NCBI GenBank assembly: GCA_036365455.1
Contig: JAWQUS010000009.1
Span: forward strand, 3,936,001-4,000,000
Direction: 5' to 3'
DNA: 64,000 bases
DNA from: Macrosoma leucophasiata
Lineage: Eukaryota; Arthropoda; Insecta; Lepidoptera; Hedylidae
Shown here: positions 9,649 through 19,690 of the stretch, piece after piece
Position numbering within the stretch: the first letter of the stretch is position 1
How the letters are laid out: the number at the start of each line of letters is the position of its first letter
Program-made: the position numbers and the translations under genes
Notes under the pieces: generated by a model
The model's input: only the letters and a program-made list of their open reading frames with translations
The model's database searches: none
Told to the model about the DNA's origin: nothing

Positions 9649-10972
9649 TCATTGATTTTTTCAGCAGGGGCCGGATCTGACCTGCGAGTTTAATAACATA
9701 TAGTGTTTCTTCAATGGACAGTTGTTCGTCCGTCGAAGGCACTGTGGTCTGAGTGGGTATTGGGCCCATGCGGGGAGGGGGACCAAAAGTTTGGGGGATG
9801 GGGCCTGTAGGCTTAAGGCCTGGGAAGTGTGATGGATTTAGGTTGAATTGTTTGCCTTGAGTGGGCGGGGGATGCGGCCGAAGGCCCTGTGGCTGAGGGC
9901 CTGAGTACGTCTGGGTAGTGCCAGCGACGTTTGCCCAGCCGCGGCCGTTCGTCATGTTCGAAACGAATTGACGAGGCTTGGCTGGGATGTGTTTGGGTGT
10001 GGGGCGTTGGAGGCGCTCACGGCGCTCCCTCACCGCCGCCAGATAAGTCTGGCGTTGTGGACACTGCCTGTAGGAGGCAGCGTGGGGTCCGCCGCAGTTA
10101 CAGCAGCAGACCTGCTCGTCTGCACTCTTGGTGCAGTCCGCAGTCAGATGTGAGCCAGTGCACTTGACGCACCTCACCGGCCGGCGGCAGTTGCGCTCGG
10201 CGTGGCCAAAGGTTTGGCATCTGGAACACATAGTTCCGAATTTGTTATTATATTTGTATTTGTATATCCGGACCGTTTGGTCCAGGACATACTTGATTTT
10301 TCTGAATGCTCCGATGTCCGCGGTCCTGGGGAGCGTGATTTGGAAGCGCGGTACTGCGACTTCCTCGTCTCCCTTGAAGAGGGAGACTTTGAGGGGTTCG
10401 AACCCCTTCTCGGTGAGGGCTTGGGCAAGCTCCTCACACGAGGTGTAATACAGCCCACTCAGTACCGATACATGTGGGCGGTCTGTCCTGTCGGTGAATG
10501 TGTGGAATTTGAGAAGGGGGATGGCCTGAAGGGCCGCAAAAGCCTTGTCCTTGTCAGCCTTGGTCTGCAAGGACAGCTGGGCAGCCGCGGGCTGCATTTT
10601 AAAGTTGAAGTTCTTTAGGCCGGCATCAATTAGTAGCGCTCGGCATTTAGGATAATCAAAAGACACGTCTCTGGTAATAATAATAGGTGTAGGCTTTGCC
10701 TTGGAGGGCGCAGCCGGTACCTGGGCTCCCGGTGTTTCCTCTACCGGGAGTTTCTCGTAAAAGTTGGCCAGCTTGATGGGCCTGGGGCCTTGCGGTGGGC
10801 GCGGCTGGGCAGCGCGGCGGCGGGATACGGTGATCCACTCTGGGAGGCCGGCTCTCACCGGCGGCGATCCCTGCTCGTTCAGCGGCGGGGAAAGAGGACT
10901 CTCCATGTCCTCGTCGGCAACGCGCACCTTGGTCGTTGTGACGTTGGGCGGGCTCTCGCAGCCCCTCTTCAT
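9599..10972 (-). CDS. Family B ORF1: zinc-knuckle protein, copy 1
   Basis: 457 residues from the ATG at 10972; a GTG five codons upstream is not a plausible eukaryotic start. It has a Pro-rich N-terminus with a SPLSPP motif, a PRE_C2HC-like region (about 165-245), then zinc knuckles at about 249-262, 268-280 and 290-304, and a Gly/Pro/Gln-rich C-terminus. It is the presumed RNA-binding RNP component. It is clearly distinct from the A and C ORF1 proteins, although the knuckle spacing is the same family pattern. Confidence 0.91.
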   Translation of the reverse strand: MKRGCESPPNVTTTKVRVADEDMESPLSPPLNEQGSPPVRAGLPEWITVSRRRAAQPRPPQGPRPIKLANFYEKLPVEETPGAQVPAAPSKAKPTPIIITRDVSFDYPKCRALLIDAGLKNFNFKMQPAAAQLSLQTKADKDKAFAALQAIPLLKFHTFTDRTDRPHVSVLSGLYYTSCEELAQALTEKGFEPLKVSLFKGDEEVAVPRFQITLPRTADIGAFRKIKYVLDQTVRIYKYKYNNKFGTMCSRCQTFGHAERNCRRPVRCVKCTGSHLTADCTKSADEQVCCCNCGGPHAASYRQCPQRQTYLAAVRERRERLQRPTPKHIPAKPRQFVSNMTNGRGWANVAGTTQTYSGPQPQGLRPHPPPTQGKQFNLNPSHFPGLKPTGPIPQTFGPPPRMGPIPTQTTVPSTDEQLSIEETLYVIKLAGQIRPLLKKSMTLEEQLFVVLQFTSRA

Positions 10973-11220
10973 TCTGCGAAAACACACAGAGCACTATTGA
11001 GTTATTTTTATTCTATGTGAAACACTCCTGAAATTTATCGCGCCAATAGTTGGCGCGCGCCTTTGAGGCGAAAGAACCGTTAAGTAACGGTTATTTGCGA
11101 TGGGTAAAAGCGCGCGAAAACTTGTGAGTGCGTATATCTATACAAGGTAGTGGCCGAGTGAAACACGTCCGCTCGGTCACAACGCTCGAATAGCTCTCCT
11201 CTGAACCTGAACGCTTCGCG

Positions 11221-11517
11221 TGGATTCCGGACGATATTTATATTGAAATACGTTCCATAAGCTAATCCCCACTCCCGTCTCAATCAACCCCTCTCTCACT
11301 CTTTCTCGCTCGCTCGCTGGCTCGCTCGCTCGCTCGCTCGCTCGCTCGTCCGTCCGTCTCTCTTTTTATATCACCATCCATCAAATCACACAAATTCATA
11401 TTCCCTTCCTCTGGCCAGTCCGCCCGAAGCGCAATTTAACAAAAAAAAAAAAAAAAAAAAAAAAATAAAAATAAAATAAAAAAAAAAAAAATTATTCTTT
11501 CTTTCACTTATCATTAA

Positions 11518-11587
<70 letters not shown>

Positions 11588-11772
11588 CTGACTGCCTGCC
11601 TGCCTCTCGAGCCACTTCTTCATTCCTATATCCTCCTAACTGAGCAGTGACAATTTAATGATCATGAAAACAAATACGCAAACAAAACAAACGTTAAAAA
11701 ATGTATTTATGGTATGTATGTATGTATGTATGTATGTATGTATGTATGTATGTATGTATGTATGTATGTATG

Positions 11773-11803
<31 letters not shown>

Positions 11804-11909
11804 ATGTTTGTTTAATGTGTTTACACAAACGGCAGGCAGGCAGATTTGATTGATTGATTGACGCGTTGTCCCCATGGAGAAAACATAAATTTCATACGAT
11901 TCATATTGT
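11221..11909. repeat. H3-H2B spacer with microsatellites, unit 1
   Basis: Gene-free. It contains a CTCG-type repeat (11304-11355), an A-rich stretch (11441-11491), a (TAAG)n array (11519-11587), a (TATG)n array running into (CTAT)n (11712-11803) and a short GATT repeat. Before insertion, the first bases here joined directly to the H3 promoter at 792. I see no RNA gene or conserved frame. Confidence 0.85.
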
Positions 11910-11925
11910 GGCCCTGAAAAGGGCC
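11910..11925 (-). promoter_or_regulatory. Histone 3' stem-loop of H2B, unit 1
   Basis: GGCCCTTTTCAGGGCC on the minus strand, 73 nt past the H2B stop. It is the same processing signal as for H3. Confidence 0.96.
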
Positions 11926-11998
11926 TTTTGAAAGCGAAGCGAGCGAAATGAACTTCATTCATACACACAACAGGCGCGCAAGTGTCAGTCTCCTCACT

Positions 11999-12373
11999 TC
12001 ACTTAGAGCTCGTGTACTTGGTGACCGCCTTCGTGCCCTCGCTCACGGCGTGCTTGGCGAGCTCGCCCGGCAGTAGGAGCCTAACGGAGGTCTGCACCTC
12101 CCTGGAGGTGATCGTCGAACGCTTGTTGTAATGGGCCAGACGGCTCGCCTCGGCTGCGATCCTCTCGAATATATCGTTCACGAACGAGTTCATGATCGAC
12201 ATGGCCTTACTGGATATACCGGTGTCGGGATGCACCTGCTTGAGCACCTTGTAGATGTAAATGGCGTAGCTCTCCTTCCTCTTGTGCTTCTTCTTCTTCT
12301 TGTCGGACTTGGAGATATTCTTTTGAGCCTTGCCAGATTTCTTGGCGGCCTTACCACTTGTCTTGGGCGGCAT
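11999..12373 (-). CDS. H2B: Histone H2B, unit 1
   Basis: 124 residues from the ATG at 12373. It has a Lys-rich tail with a [10 protein letters not shown] stretch, then the histone fold from about residue 35 ([27 protein letters not shown]), and ends AVTKYTSSK, which includes the conserved ubiquitination lysine. It dimerises with H2A. It is intronless and followed by a stem-loop. The helix written [13 protein letters not shown] has Ser where Ala is usual in insects, in all three units. No retrotransposon sits in its own upstream spacer. Confidence 0.98.
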   Translation of the reverse strand: MPPKTSGKAAKKSGKAQKNISKSDKKKKKHKRKESYAIYIYKVLKQVHPDTGISSKAMSIMNSFVNDIFERIAAEASRLAHYNKRSTITSREVQTSVRLLLPGELAKHAVSEGTKAVTKYTSSK

Positions 12374-12455
12374 TTTAAACGCACGAGCAATGCAACACTG
12401 TTATTAATTTAATAATACACACACGGTACGCACGCGGCGGGCGGCGAGAGAGATG

Positions 12456-12482
12456 TTTACTGTACGAGAATCGAACAGTAAA
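12456..12482. promoter_or_regulatory. Inverted repeat in the H2B promoter, unit 1
   Basis: Arms tttactgt (12456-12463) and acagtaaa (12475-12482) about 83-109 bp upstream of the H2B ATG form a perfect 8-bp dyad. It could be a binding site or simply a chance palindrome. An inverted CCAAT box (ATTGG on the minus strand) lies at 12574-12578. Confidence 0.35.
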
Positions 12483-12729
12483 TGTATCCACATACCCCGA
12501 ATGCCGAGGTTTTTATTACGCTACGGGTGCGCTACAAGTGGTGTTAGTAGATAGTTGAACAATGGGGATTCGGACCAATCAGAGACGAAGACGCACGCAA
12601 GCACACCTCCCCCCCTCCCTGCCTCAACGTACAGCAAGACATAATTATTATTACTAATAAAAAAAATAAAAAAAAAAAAAAAAACATGTATTTTATATAC
12701 GTATCTTCTAAGAAATTATGTCAGCCAAA

Positions 12730-12760
<31 letters not shown>

Positions 12761-12775
12761 TACCTAACACCGAAC

Positions 12776-12810
12776 GGTGCGGCGGGCGAGCGGAGCTCGC
12801 CCGCCGCACC
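12776..12810. repeat. Perfect GC-rich hairpin in the H2B-H2A spacer, unit 1
   Basis: A 16-bp perfect stem (ggtgcggcgggcgagc and its complement) with a 3-nt gga loop. It lies about 240 bp past the H2A stem-loop and 400 bp before H2B, next to an A-run, and is conserved at 35549-35583 and 54370-54404. It could mark termination or a boundary between H2A and H2B, or be the relic of an insertion. No function is shown. Confidence 0.7.
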
Positions 12811-13048
12811 CTTCGACCTAACCTGGCTAAGTCGGGGGCGCCCACGGTGCCAGTCTTGACTGCCCAAGGAGAGATTCGATTCATTATTCTACTCCCCCTA
12901 ATATTACTACCTGCGCTGCTGCTGTTCTACATACCATCTGGTTTATTTAAAATGTTCAATAATATTACACTGTAATTGTTGTTGTAATTGACGGCTGCCG
13001 TTCGGAGAAACGTCTTCATTAATTAATTACTAACATGAAACATATTGT

Positions 13049-13064
13049 GGCCCTGAAAAGGGCC
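13049..13064 (-). promoter_or_regulatory. Histone 3' stem-loop of H2A, unit 1
   Basis: GGCCCTTTTCAGGGCC on the minus strand, 112 nt past the H2A stop. Confidence 0.96.
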
Positions 13065-13176
13065 TTTTAACTAAGTAGGTATGTATAATTATGTTGCATT
13101 TTAAATATGTACGTATACATACACATACATCATAAAATATACCATACCCTACGTACGTACGCTTAATAATTTAATT

Positions 13177-13560
<384 letters not shown>

Positions 13561-14305
13561 TTAATTAATGAATAAACTCACAATTACACAAGATAGCGTA
13601 ACGCGCGCGCCAGCCAGCGATTCAACGAACGATCGGCAGGGAATAGATTTTTGGATAAAAAAAAATATTTTTAATTCAATTTCGAATTTCTATATTTAGG
13701 TGTGATAGTTATTTACAAATCATTACTTAAGAATAGCTTAACTAATGACAATATTGATCTTAGTTTCTAGGTATAAGAATACTTAATCCTACGACCCTAT
13801 ATAATGCAAATTAAATTATACAAAACTACTTTCCCGGATATGATATTTGTGATATTTACATGTTCTTAAGTTGTTTGCTAGGAAACATAAGAAAACCTAG
13901 CTTAGTGCTATTGAGCTTAACCTATGACTAGAGGGGAGGTGATGGATGATATTATGTACAATGAGGGAATTGTTATTATACTAACAATTGTTGGTGGGGT
14001 TGTTTGGGGTAGGAGATGTGTGGGGTGATGATGTCTAAAGACGAGGGAGGGGGGGGGGGGGGCGAGGGGAGGGGGGGGGGGCTGAGGGGTGAGGGGTGAG
14101 GGCAGGGGGGCGAGGGGAGGGGGGGCTGAGGGGTGAGGGCAGGGGGGAGCGGAAGGTGTATTTACAAGGAGGATGAGGGGAATGAAACACTGTCGCCTAC
14201 CTTTATACAATTCAATTTTCTAATGACTTAGCTTTATTTATTAAATATTACTCTAAACCAACTACAGGTTGGTTGTACATTCATTATGTTTTTTGTATAA
14301 TTTAA

Positions 14306-17143
14306 TCATGAACTCGTGTGTGCCCGGTGAGTGTCGGGGAAGTGTTCTGATAGTTCTATAAATTTATGGTGTGGGAACGGGTATTTATAGCGCGCGAGGG
14401 ATAGGCAGTACTCCGTGAGGTGTCTATTTTTGCACGTATTCCGAAGTGCCGGGTTTCCTTTTCCCTTATTGATACGCAAAAGCGTTCTGTAGAATACAGC
14501 GGACGCGTTATGTATATATTTATGTATTGGCAGAATGCCGTGTCTAGCATGAAGACGTTTTAAATTTGTTCGCGGGTGAGTCCGGTATATGATGCGTAAT
14601 GCTTTATTTTGTATTGTTTGAAGGTTTTTTATATGTGTATGAGCGGCGTTGTTCCATACCGGACACGCGTAAGTTATGATAGGGCGTATGTATGACTGGT
14701 ATAGTATACGTTTGTTATGAGTGGATAAAAGGGAATTTTTATTAAATATTAGCCGTAAGGCACTCATGCCGGTGAGTGCTTTAGACTTTGTTGCATTAAT
14801 GTGGGGCCTCCATTTTAGTTTGTGATCGAGTGTTAGACCCAGGTATTTAACTTGGTTCTTCCACTCGATCGTCTGTCCGTTAATGTTTAGTCTCGGGAGT
14901 GAGCTACTTGTTATATGACGTTTAGTGAAATAAATAGCTTCGGTTTTATTTTCATTTACTTTGAGTTTCCACTTATTAAAATAATTGGTAGTGGTAAGGA
15001 GGGCTTTGTTTAGTTTGTTTTTGATCGAGTTATGTTTTGACCCCGAAGCTAGGTAGGCAGTGTCGTCAGCATATAGGGTCAGGACAGTGCCAGGGGTTTT
15101 TGGGATGTCATTTATAAAGACTGCAAATAATTTAGGTGCTAGTATGGAGCCCTGGGGCACGCCCGCCACCACGGGGTGGGGGGGTGATAGAGCATTTTTA
15201 ACTTTAACTTTAATAATTCTGTTAGTGAGGAATGATTTAATCAGCTGGCAGTATTCATAGGGAGTTTCTGCCAGTATCAGTTTGTGTATTAAGCCTTCGT
15301 GCCATACGGTGTCGAAGGCTTTTTCCAGGTCTAGTAGTACCATACCAGTGTCGTAGTTTCTGTTGGCGGAGAGTTGTACGTGCTCCACGACCCTTGCCAG
15401 TTGGTGTGTAGTTGCGTGTGACCTTCGGAAACCAAATTGTTCGTCAGGTAGACAATTTTCGATGTGTGAGTGAATTCTGTTTTGAATTAGATTTTCCAGA
15501 ATTTTACTCATAGTACATAAAAGACTAATTGGCCTGTAACTGGCCGGCAATGTGGGGTCTTTGCCTGGTTTATGAATCGGAAATATAACGGCTATTTTCC
15601 AAGTTGTGGGGAAGTACATTAATCTAAAGCAAGCTGTATAGATATTAGCTAGGTAGTCAATAGCCTTGGATGGTAAGTGTTTTAGAAGTATATTTTGGAT
15701 GTCATCGTGGCCTGGGGCCTTGCGTGGTTTAATATATCTAAGTATACATCTAATCTCGCGTGAATAAACTGGCAGGGGGGCGGGGGGCCCGTGAGTGTTA
15801 TTTAGCTGGCTAGTCGATTCTAGCACTGTTGTTTCTATGTCAGGGTCGCGGTACCCAGTGGTCAAGCGATGTTGACTTTCGTAATTTGTACCTAGCGCTT
15901 CTGCTTTCTCAGCATCCGTTAGGGCCGGCCCGTTTGGAGTGTTGAAGCATGGCAGAGGTGTGTAAGTTGTTTTTAAGCGGCGCGAAAATTGCCAGAGTGA
16001 ATTGTCTTTAGTATTTAGTTTTTCAACTTTATTATTCCACTCGTTGCTGGCAAGTGCTTTGATTTTAAAGTTAATTTGATTTTGGAGTGAATTAATCACA
16101 TAATTAAATCGTGTGGTGTGTAGCCTTTGCCTTTGATGACGAATTTGGTTTTTTAATTTTATTAGTCGCGAGATGTGCGCAGGCAGTTTTTGTGTGGGTT
16201 TTTGTTTTAGTGTAGGGACGGAGTTAGACCTAGCCGAAGTGATGCAGTCTGTCAGTGTGTCTATTGCGCTGTCTATTTGCGCAGTCTGATTTAATGTTAG
16301 TGAACCGGGGGATGGGAGGGTGTAATTTATTTGTACTTTAAACTGATCCCAATCGGCCTCTCCGTATTTAAAAATGGGGCGGGAGGGGCGTGTTATGGGG
16401 GAATTTAGTTCAAATATTATGGGACAGTGATCGGATAGAATATCTAGGGTCGTGGGGTCCGTTATGTCAGTGATGTTTTTAGCTAAAGTGAGCTGTAGTT
16501 TGGCGGCAGAGTGCCGGGGGTTGGCGGGATAGTGGGTCGGCTTGTCAGGAATGAGCAAGTCAAAGTCGTGACCCGTAAGATAGTTAAAGAGTCGCCTGCC
16601 ATTGTGATTAGCCCCCGGGCTATCCCAATGATTATGGCGGGCGTTGAAATCGCCGGAGCATATGACTTTAGTATCTAGGGAGAGAGCTTTCCCTATTGCA
16701 GTAGTTATTCTATTGTCTTGTTTGGGACAATAGAAACTTACTAAAGTGATTTCAGGTTGTCTGTATTGAGATTCTAACTTAATAGCGATCATCTCACAAA
16801 CCTCATGATCCACCGGCGGTAGGAGGTAGTGTGGGATGTCGTTTTTAATAAGGATGGCTACTCCGCCTGAGGCTTGGGTCGTAGTGACCCTGTCTCTTCG
16901 GTAGCATGAGTAGCCCGGAAATGAGATGCGTTCGTTACTTTTAAGATGAGTTTCTTGAATGAGAGCAATGTCTATGTGGTGTGTACCTAGCAAGTGTGTG
17001 AGTTCACGTTTCTTACAACGAATACCGTTAATGTTAAGTGACGCGACCCTTTTCCTGCGGGGCGCGTCGCTTGGGGATGTCGATGCGTCCTCTTCAAGCT
17101 CTGCTGGTGAATTGGAGCACGACGAACAGCTGTTCCTCGAGCG
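14306..17143 (-). CDS. Family B ORF2, copy 2
   Basis: Endonuclease plus RT, intact, with the same protein as copy 1 and the same absence of an in-frame ATG before the NINGIR motif. The YADD box lies around 15065. The identity despite a different genomic site argues for recent retrotransposition from the same source lineage. Confidence 0.9.
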   Translation of the reverse strand, partial: RSRNSCSSCSNSPAELEEDASTSPSDAPRRKRVASLNINGIRCKKRELTHLLGTHHIDIALIQETHLKSNERISFPGYSCYRRDRVTTTQASGGVAILIKNDIPHYLLPPVDHEVCEMIAIKLESQYRQPEITLVSFYCPKQDNRITTAIGKALSLDTKVICSGDFNARHNHWDSPGANHNGRRLFNYLTGHDFDLLIPDKPTHYPANPRHSAAKLQLTLAKNITDITDPTTLDILSDHCPIIFELNSPITRPSRPIFKYGEADWDQFKVQINYTLPSPGSLTLNQTAQIDSAIDTLTDCITSARSNSVPTLKQKPTQKLPAHISRLIKLKNQIRHQRQRLHTTRFNYVINSLQNQINFKIKALASNEWNNKVEKLNTKDNSLWQFSRRLKTTYTPLPCFNTPNGPALTDAEKAEALGTNYESQHRLTTGYRDPDIETTVLESTSQLNNTHGPPAPLPVYSREIRCILRYIKPRKAPGHDDIQNILLKHLPSKAIDYLANIYTACFRLMYFPTTWKIAVIFPIHKPGKDPTLPASYRPISLLCTMSKILENLIQNRIHSHIENCLPDEQFGFRRSHATTHQLARVVEHVQLSANRNYDTGMVLLDLEKAFDTVWHEGLIHKLILAETPYEYCQLIKSFLTNRIIKVKVKNALSPPHPVVAGVPQGSILAPKLFAVFINDIPKTPGTVLTLYADDTAYLASGSKHNSIKNKLNKALLTTTNYFNKWKLKVNENKTEAIYFTKRHITSSSLPRLNINGQTIEWKNQVKYLGLTLDHKLKWRPHINATKSKALTGMSALRLIFNKNSLLSTHNKRILYQSYIRPIITYACPVWNNAAHTHIKNLQTIQNKALRIIYRTHPRTNLKRLHARHGILPIHKYIHNASAVFYRTLLRINKGKGNPALRNTCKNRHLTEYCLSLARYKYPFPHHKFIELSEHFPDTHRAHTSS

Positions 17144-18467
17144 TCATTGATTTTTTCAGCAGGGGCCGGATCTGACCTGCGAGTTTAATAACATATAGTG
17201 TTTCTTCAATGGACAGTTGTTCGTCCGTCGAAGGCACTGTGGTCTGAGTGGGTATTGGGCCCATGCGGGGAGGGGGACCAAAAGTTTGGGGGATGGGGCC
17301 TGTAGGCTTAAGGCCTGGGAAGTGTGATGGATTTAGGTTGAATTGTTTGCCTTGAGTGGGCGGGGGATGCGGCCGAAGGCCCTGTGGCTGAGGGCCTGAG
17401 TACGTCTGGGTAGTGCCAGCGACGTTTGCCCAGCCGCGGCCGTTCGTCATGTTCGAAACGAATTGACGAGGCTTGGCTGGGATGTGTTTGGGTGTGGGGC
17501 GTTGGAGGCGCTCACGGCGCTCCCTCACCGCCGCCAGATAAGTCTGGCGTTGTGGACACTGCCTGTAGGAGGCAGCGTGGGGTCCGCCGCAGTTACAGCA
17601 GCAGACCTGCTCGTCTGCACTCTTGGTGCAGTCCGCAGTCAGATGTGAGCCAGTGCACTTGACGCACCTCACCGGCCGGCGGCAGTTGCGCTCGGCGTGG
17701 CCAAAGGTTTGGCATCTGGAACACATAGTTCCGAATTTGTTATTATATTTGTATTTGTATATCCGGACCGTTTGGTCCAGGACATACTTGATTTTTCTGA
17801 ATGCTCCGATGTCCGCGGTCCTGGGGAGCGTGATTTGGAAGCGCGGTACTGCGACTTCCTCGTCTCCCTTGAAGAGGGAGACTTTGAGGGGTTCGAACCC
17901 CTTCTCGGTGAGGGCTTGGGCAAGCTCCTCACACGAGGTGTAATACAGCCCACTCAGTACCGATACATGTGGGCGGTCTGTCCTGTCGGTGAATGTGTGG
18001 AATTTGAGAAGGGGGATGGCCTGAAGGGCCGCAAAAGCCTTGTCCTTGTCAGCCTTGGTCTGCAAGGACAGCTGGGCAGCCGCGGGCTGCATTTTAAAGT
18101 TGAAGTTCTTTAGGCCGGCATCAATTAGTAGCGCTCGGCATTTAGGATAATCAAAAGACACGTCTCTGGTAATAATAATAGGTGTAGGCTTTGCCTTGGA
18201 GGGCGCAGCCGGTACCTGGGCTCCCGGTGTTTCCTCTACCGGGAGTTTCTCGTAAAAGTTGGCCAGCTTGATGGGCCTGGGGCCTTGCGGTGGGCGCGGC
18301 TGGGCAGCGCGGCGGCGGGATACGGTGATCCACTCTGGGAGGCCGGCTCTCACCGGCGGCGATCCCTGCTCGTTCAGCGGCGGGGAAAGAGGACTCTCCA
18401 TGTCCTCGTCGGCAACGCGCACCTTGGTCGTTGTGACGTTGGGCGGGCTCTCGCAGCCCCTCTTCAT
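17094..18467 (-). CDS. Family B ORF1, copy 2
   Basis: 457 residues from the ATG at 18467, with three zinc knuckles and a sequence like copy 1. It overlaps the ORF2 frame by 50 nt. Confidence 0.91.
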   Translation of the reverse strand: MKRGCESPPNVTTTKVRVADEDMESPLSPPLNEQGSPPVRAGLPEWITVSRRRAAQPRPPQGPRPIKLANFYEKLPVEETPGAQVPAAPSKAKPTPIIITRDVSFDYPKCRALLIDAGLKNFNFKMQPAAAQLSLQTKADKDKAFAALQAIPLLKFHTFTDRTDRPHVSVLSGLYYTSCEELAQALTEKGFEPLKVSLFKGDEEVAVPRFQITLPRTADIGAFRKIKYVLDQTVRIYKYKYNNKFGTMCSRCQTFGHAERNCRRPVRCVKCTGSHLTADCTKSADEQVCCCNCGGPHAASYRQCPQRQTYLAAVRERRERLQRPTPKHIPAKPRQFVSNMTNGRGWANVAGTTQTYSGPQPQGLRPHPPPTQGKQFNLNPSHFPGLKPTGPIPQTFGPPPRMGPIPTQTTVPSTDEQLSIEETLYVIKLAGQIRPLLKKSMTLEEQLFVVLQFTSRA

Positions 18468-18716
18468 TCTGCGAAAACACACAGAGCACTATTGAGTTAT
18501 TTTTATTCTATGTGAAACACTCCTGAAATTTATCGCGCCAATAGTTGGCGCGCGCCTTTGAGGCGAAAGAACCGTTAAGTAACGGTTATTTGCGATGGGT
18601 AAAAGCGCGCGAAAACTTGTGAGTGCGTATATCTATACAAGGTAGTGGCCGAGTGAAACACGTCCGCTCGGTCACAACGCTCGAATAGCTCCTGAACTGT
18701 GTCTAGATTTTTGGAT

Positions 18717-19112
18717 TTAGCGTGCTCACGGTATTTATATGGAATGAAAGCTGAGAGAGGAGGCAGAGTAGTAGTGGGGAACGATGACCGAACGTGAAAC
18801 GACACGACGCGATACGAGAGAGAAGGTGTGAACGAGACGGATGTAGGTAGGTGTATGTATTTTGTTGAGACTTGTTTTGACTTGACTTGACTTGACTCGA
18901 CTCGATAGAGACTCGATAGAATAGAATAGAACAGAACAAGAGTATGTAATAGTATGTATTTGTTTTATGTTTGATGTGTGTACATGATATTATGTTTATG
19001 ACGTCATGTAGTCGGGCAGTCGGGCGGGCCGTAGCGTGTATTTTTAAAGGTGTACGCCGTAGTGGAGCAAGCAAGCAAGCAAGCAAGCAGTTAACAAACA
19101 TACATACATACA

Positions 19113-19146
<34 letters not shown>

Positions 19147-19547
19147 ATGAGACCATTATATGATTATAACACCGATATATTTAGGTAGGTAGGTAGGTAG
19201 GTAGGTAGGTAGGTAAACAAACTCGCTTATTTGTTGACTAAGAGGAATGCAGTATCAGACAGACAGACAGACAGACAGAGCAATACTATATGTTATGTTA
19301 TGTATGTATGTATGTATGTATGTAATCTTATAAAACCCCGTTAACCACCCAATCCATGACATGTTCATCATGAACTCTTACTCTACGCTCATAGGTAGGT
19401 AGGTAGGCAGGTAGGCAGGTATATATAAATGATGTGATGAGTTTATTATTATCATCACGTTAAGTTTATATTGACGTAAGCGCTCGCAGAAACTGAACAT
19501 TGTAGGTAAGTACTTAATAGATACCTACATTTCGCGATGGATATGTT
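18717..19547. repeat. H2A-H1 spacer with microsatellites, unit 1
   Basis: Gene-free host spacer. It holds GACTTGACTTGA-type and AATAG-type short repeats near 18870-18930, (AAGC)n at 19067-19089, (CATA)n then (CTTA)n at 19098-19146, (GGTA)n at 19182-19215, (CAGA)n near 19257-19278 and (TATG)n near 19300-19323. The frames visible here are repeat-driven. Confidence 0.85.
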
Positions 19548-19563
19548 AGCCCTGAAAAGGGCT
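19548..19563 (-). promoter_or_regulatory. Histone 3' stem-loop of H1, unit 1
   Basis: The minus strand reads AGCCCTTTTCAGGGCT. The base pair closing the stem is A-U instead of the G-C found in the four core histone stem-loops. The same variant is present in all three units. Confidence 0.95.
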
Positions 19564-19633
19564 TTTTAAACAGTGCGCGCGCGCGCGCCCGAGGCGGCGG
19601 CGACGACAGCACCACCAGAAGCAGTAGCTTAAG

Positions 19634-19634
19634 C

Positions 19635-19684
<50 letters not shown>

Positions 19685-19686
19685 AG
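19634..19686. repeat. (GGCT)n microsatellite in the H1 3' UTR, unit 1
   Basis: About 13 copies of GGCT lie between the H1 stop and its stem-loop, starting within a few bases of the stop codon. They are therefore part of the mature H1 mRNA 3' UTR. The array is present in units 2 and 3 at 43510-43562 and 56168-56220. Confidence 0.85.
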
Positions 19687-19690
19687 CTAA

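Larger units (their letters stand above)
6167..11210 (-). mobile_element. Non-LTR retrotransposon family B, copy 1 (H3 promoter site)
   Basis: A LINE of about 5.04 kb stacked directly against A, with the same orientation. It has a leader of about 238 bp containing two perfect 8-bp hairpins (11039-11057, 11075-11092), ORF1 (10972-9599), ORF2 (9648-6811) and a 3' UTR of about 640 bp with a strongly strand-biased G-rich block. It is flanked by acgcttcgcg at 6157-6166 and 11211-11220, the same site used by A. The sense-strand 3' end is T-rich (…gaat then nine T, then att) rather than poly(A). Confidence 0.92.
13657..18703 (-). mobile_element. Family B retrotransposon, copy 2 (H2A promoter site)
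   Basis: A full-length B of about 5.05 kb upstream of H2A, in the same orientation as H2A. It is flanked by tagatttttggat at 13644-13656 and 18704-18716; unit 3 has the empty site at 55238-55250. The sense 3' end reads …gaattaaaaatattttttttt, T-rich like copies 1 and 3 but not identical. Both encoded proteins match copy 1, so this copy moved recently to a different histone promoter or has been homogenised. Confidence 0.93.

Noticed and set aside
793..11220. R1/R2-type rDNA elements
   Set aside because: The flanks are histone spacer, not 28S rDNA, and the [FY]ADD-T/S-A context plus PRE_C2HC/CCHC ORF1 fits the jockey type better than R1. The clade call still needs a tree.
11519..11803. Regularly spaced repeats that might suggest a CRISPR-like array
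   Set aside because: Simple tetranucleotide microsatellites without spacers, in a eukaryotic histone locus.
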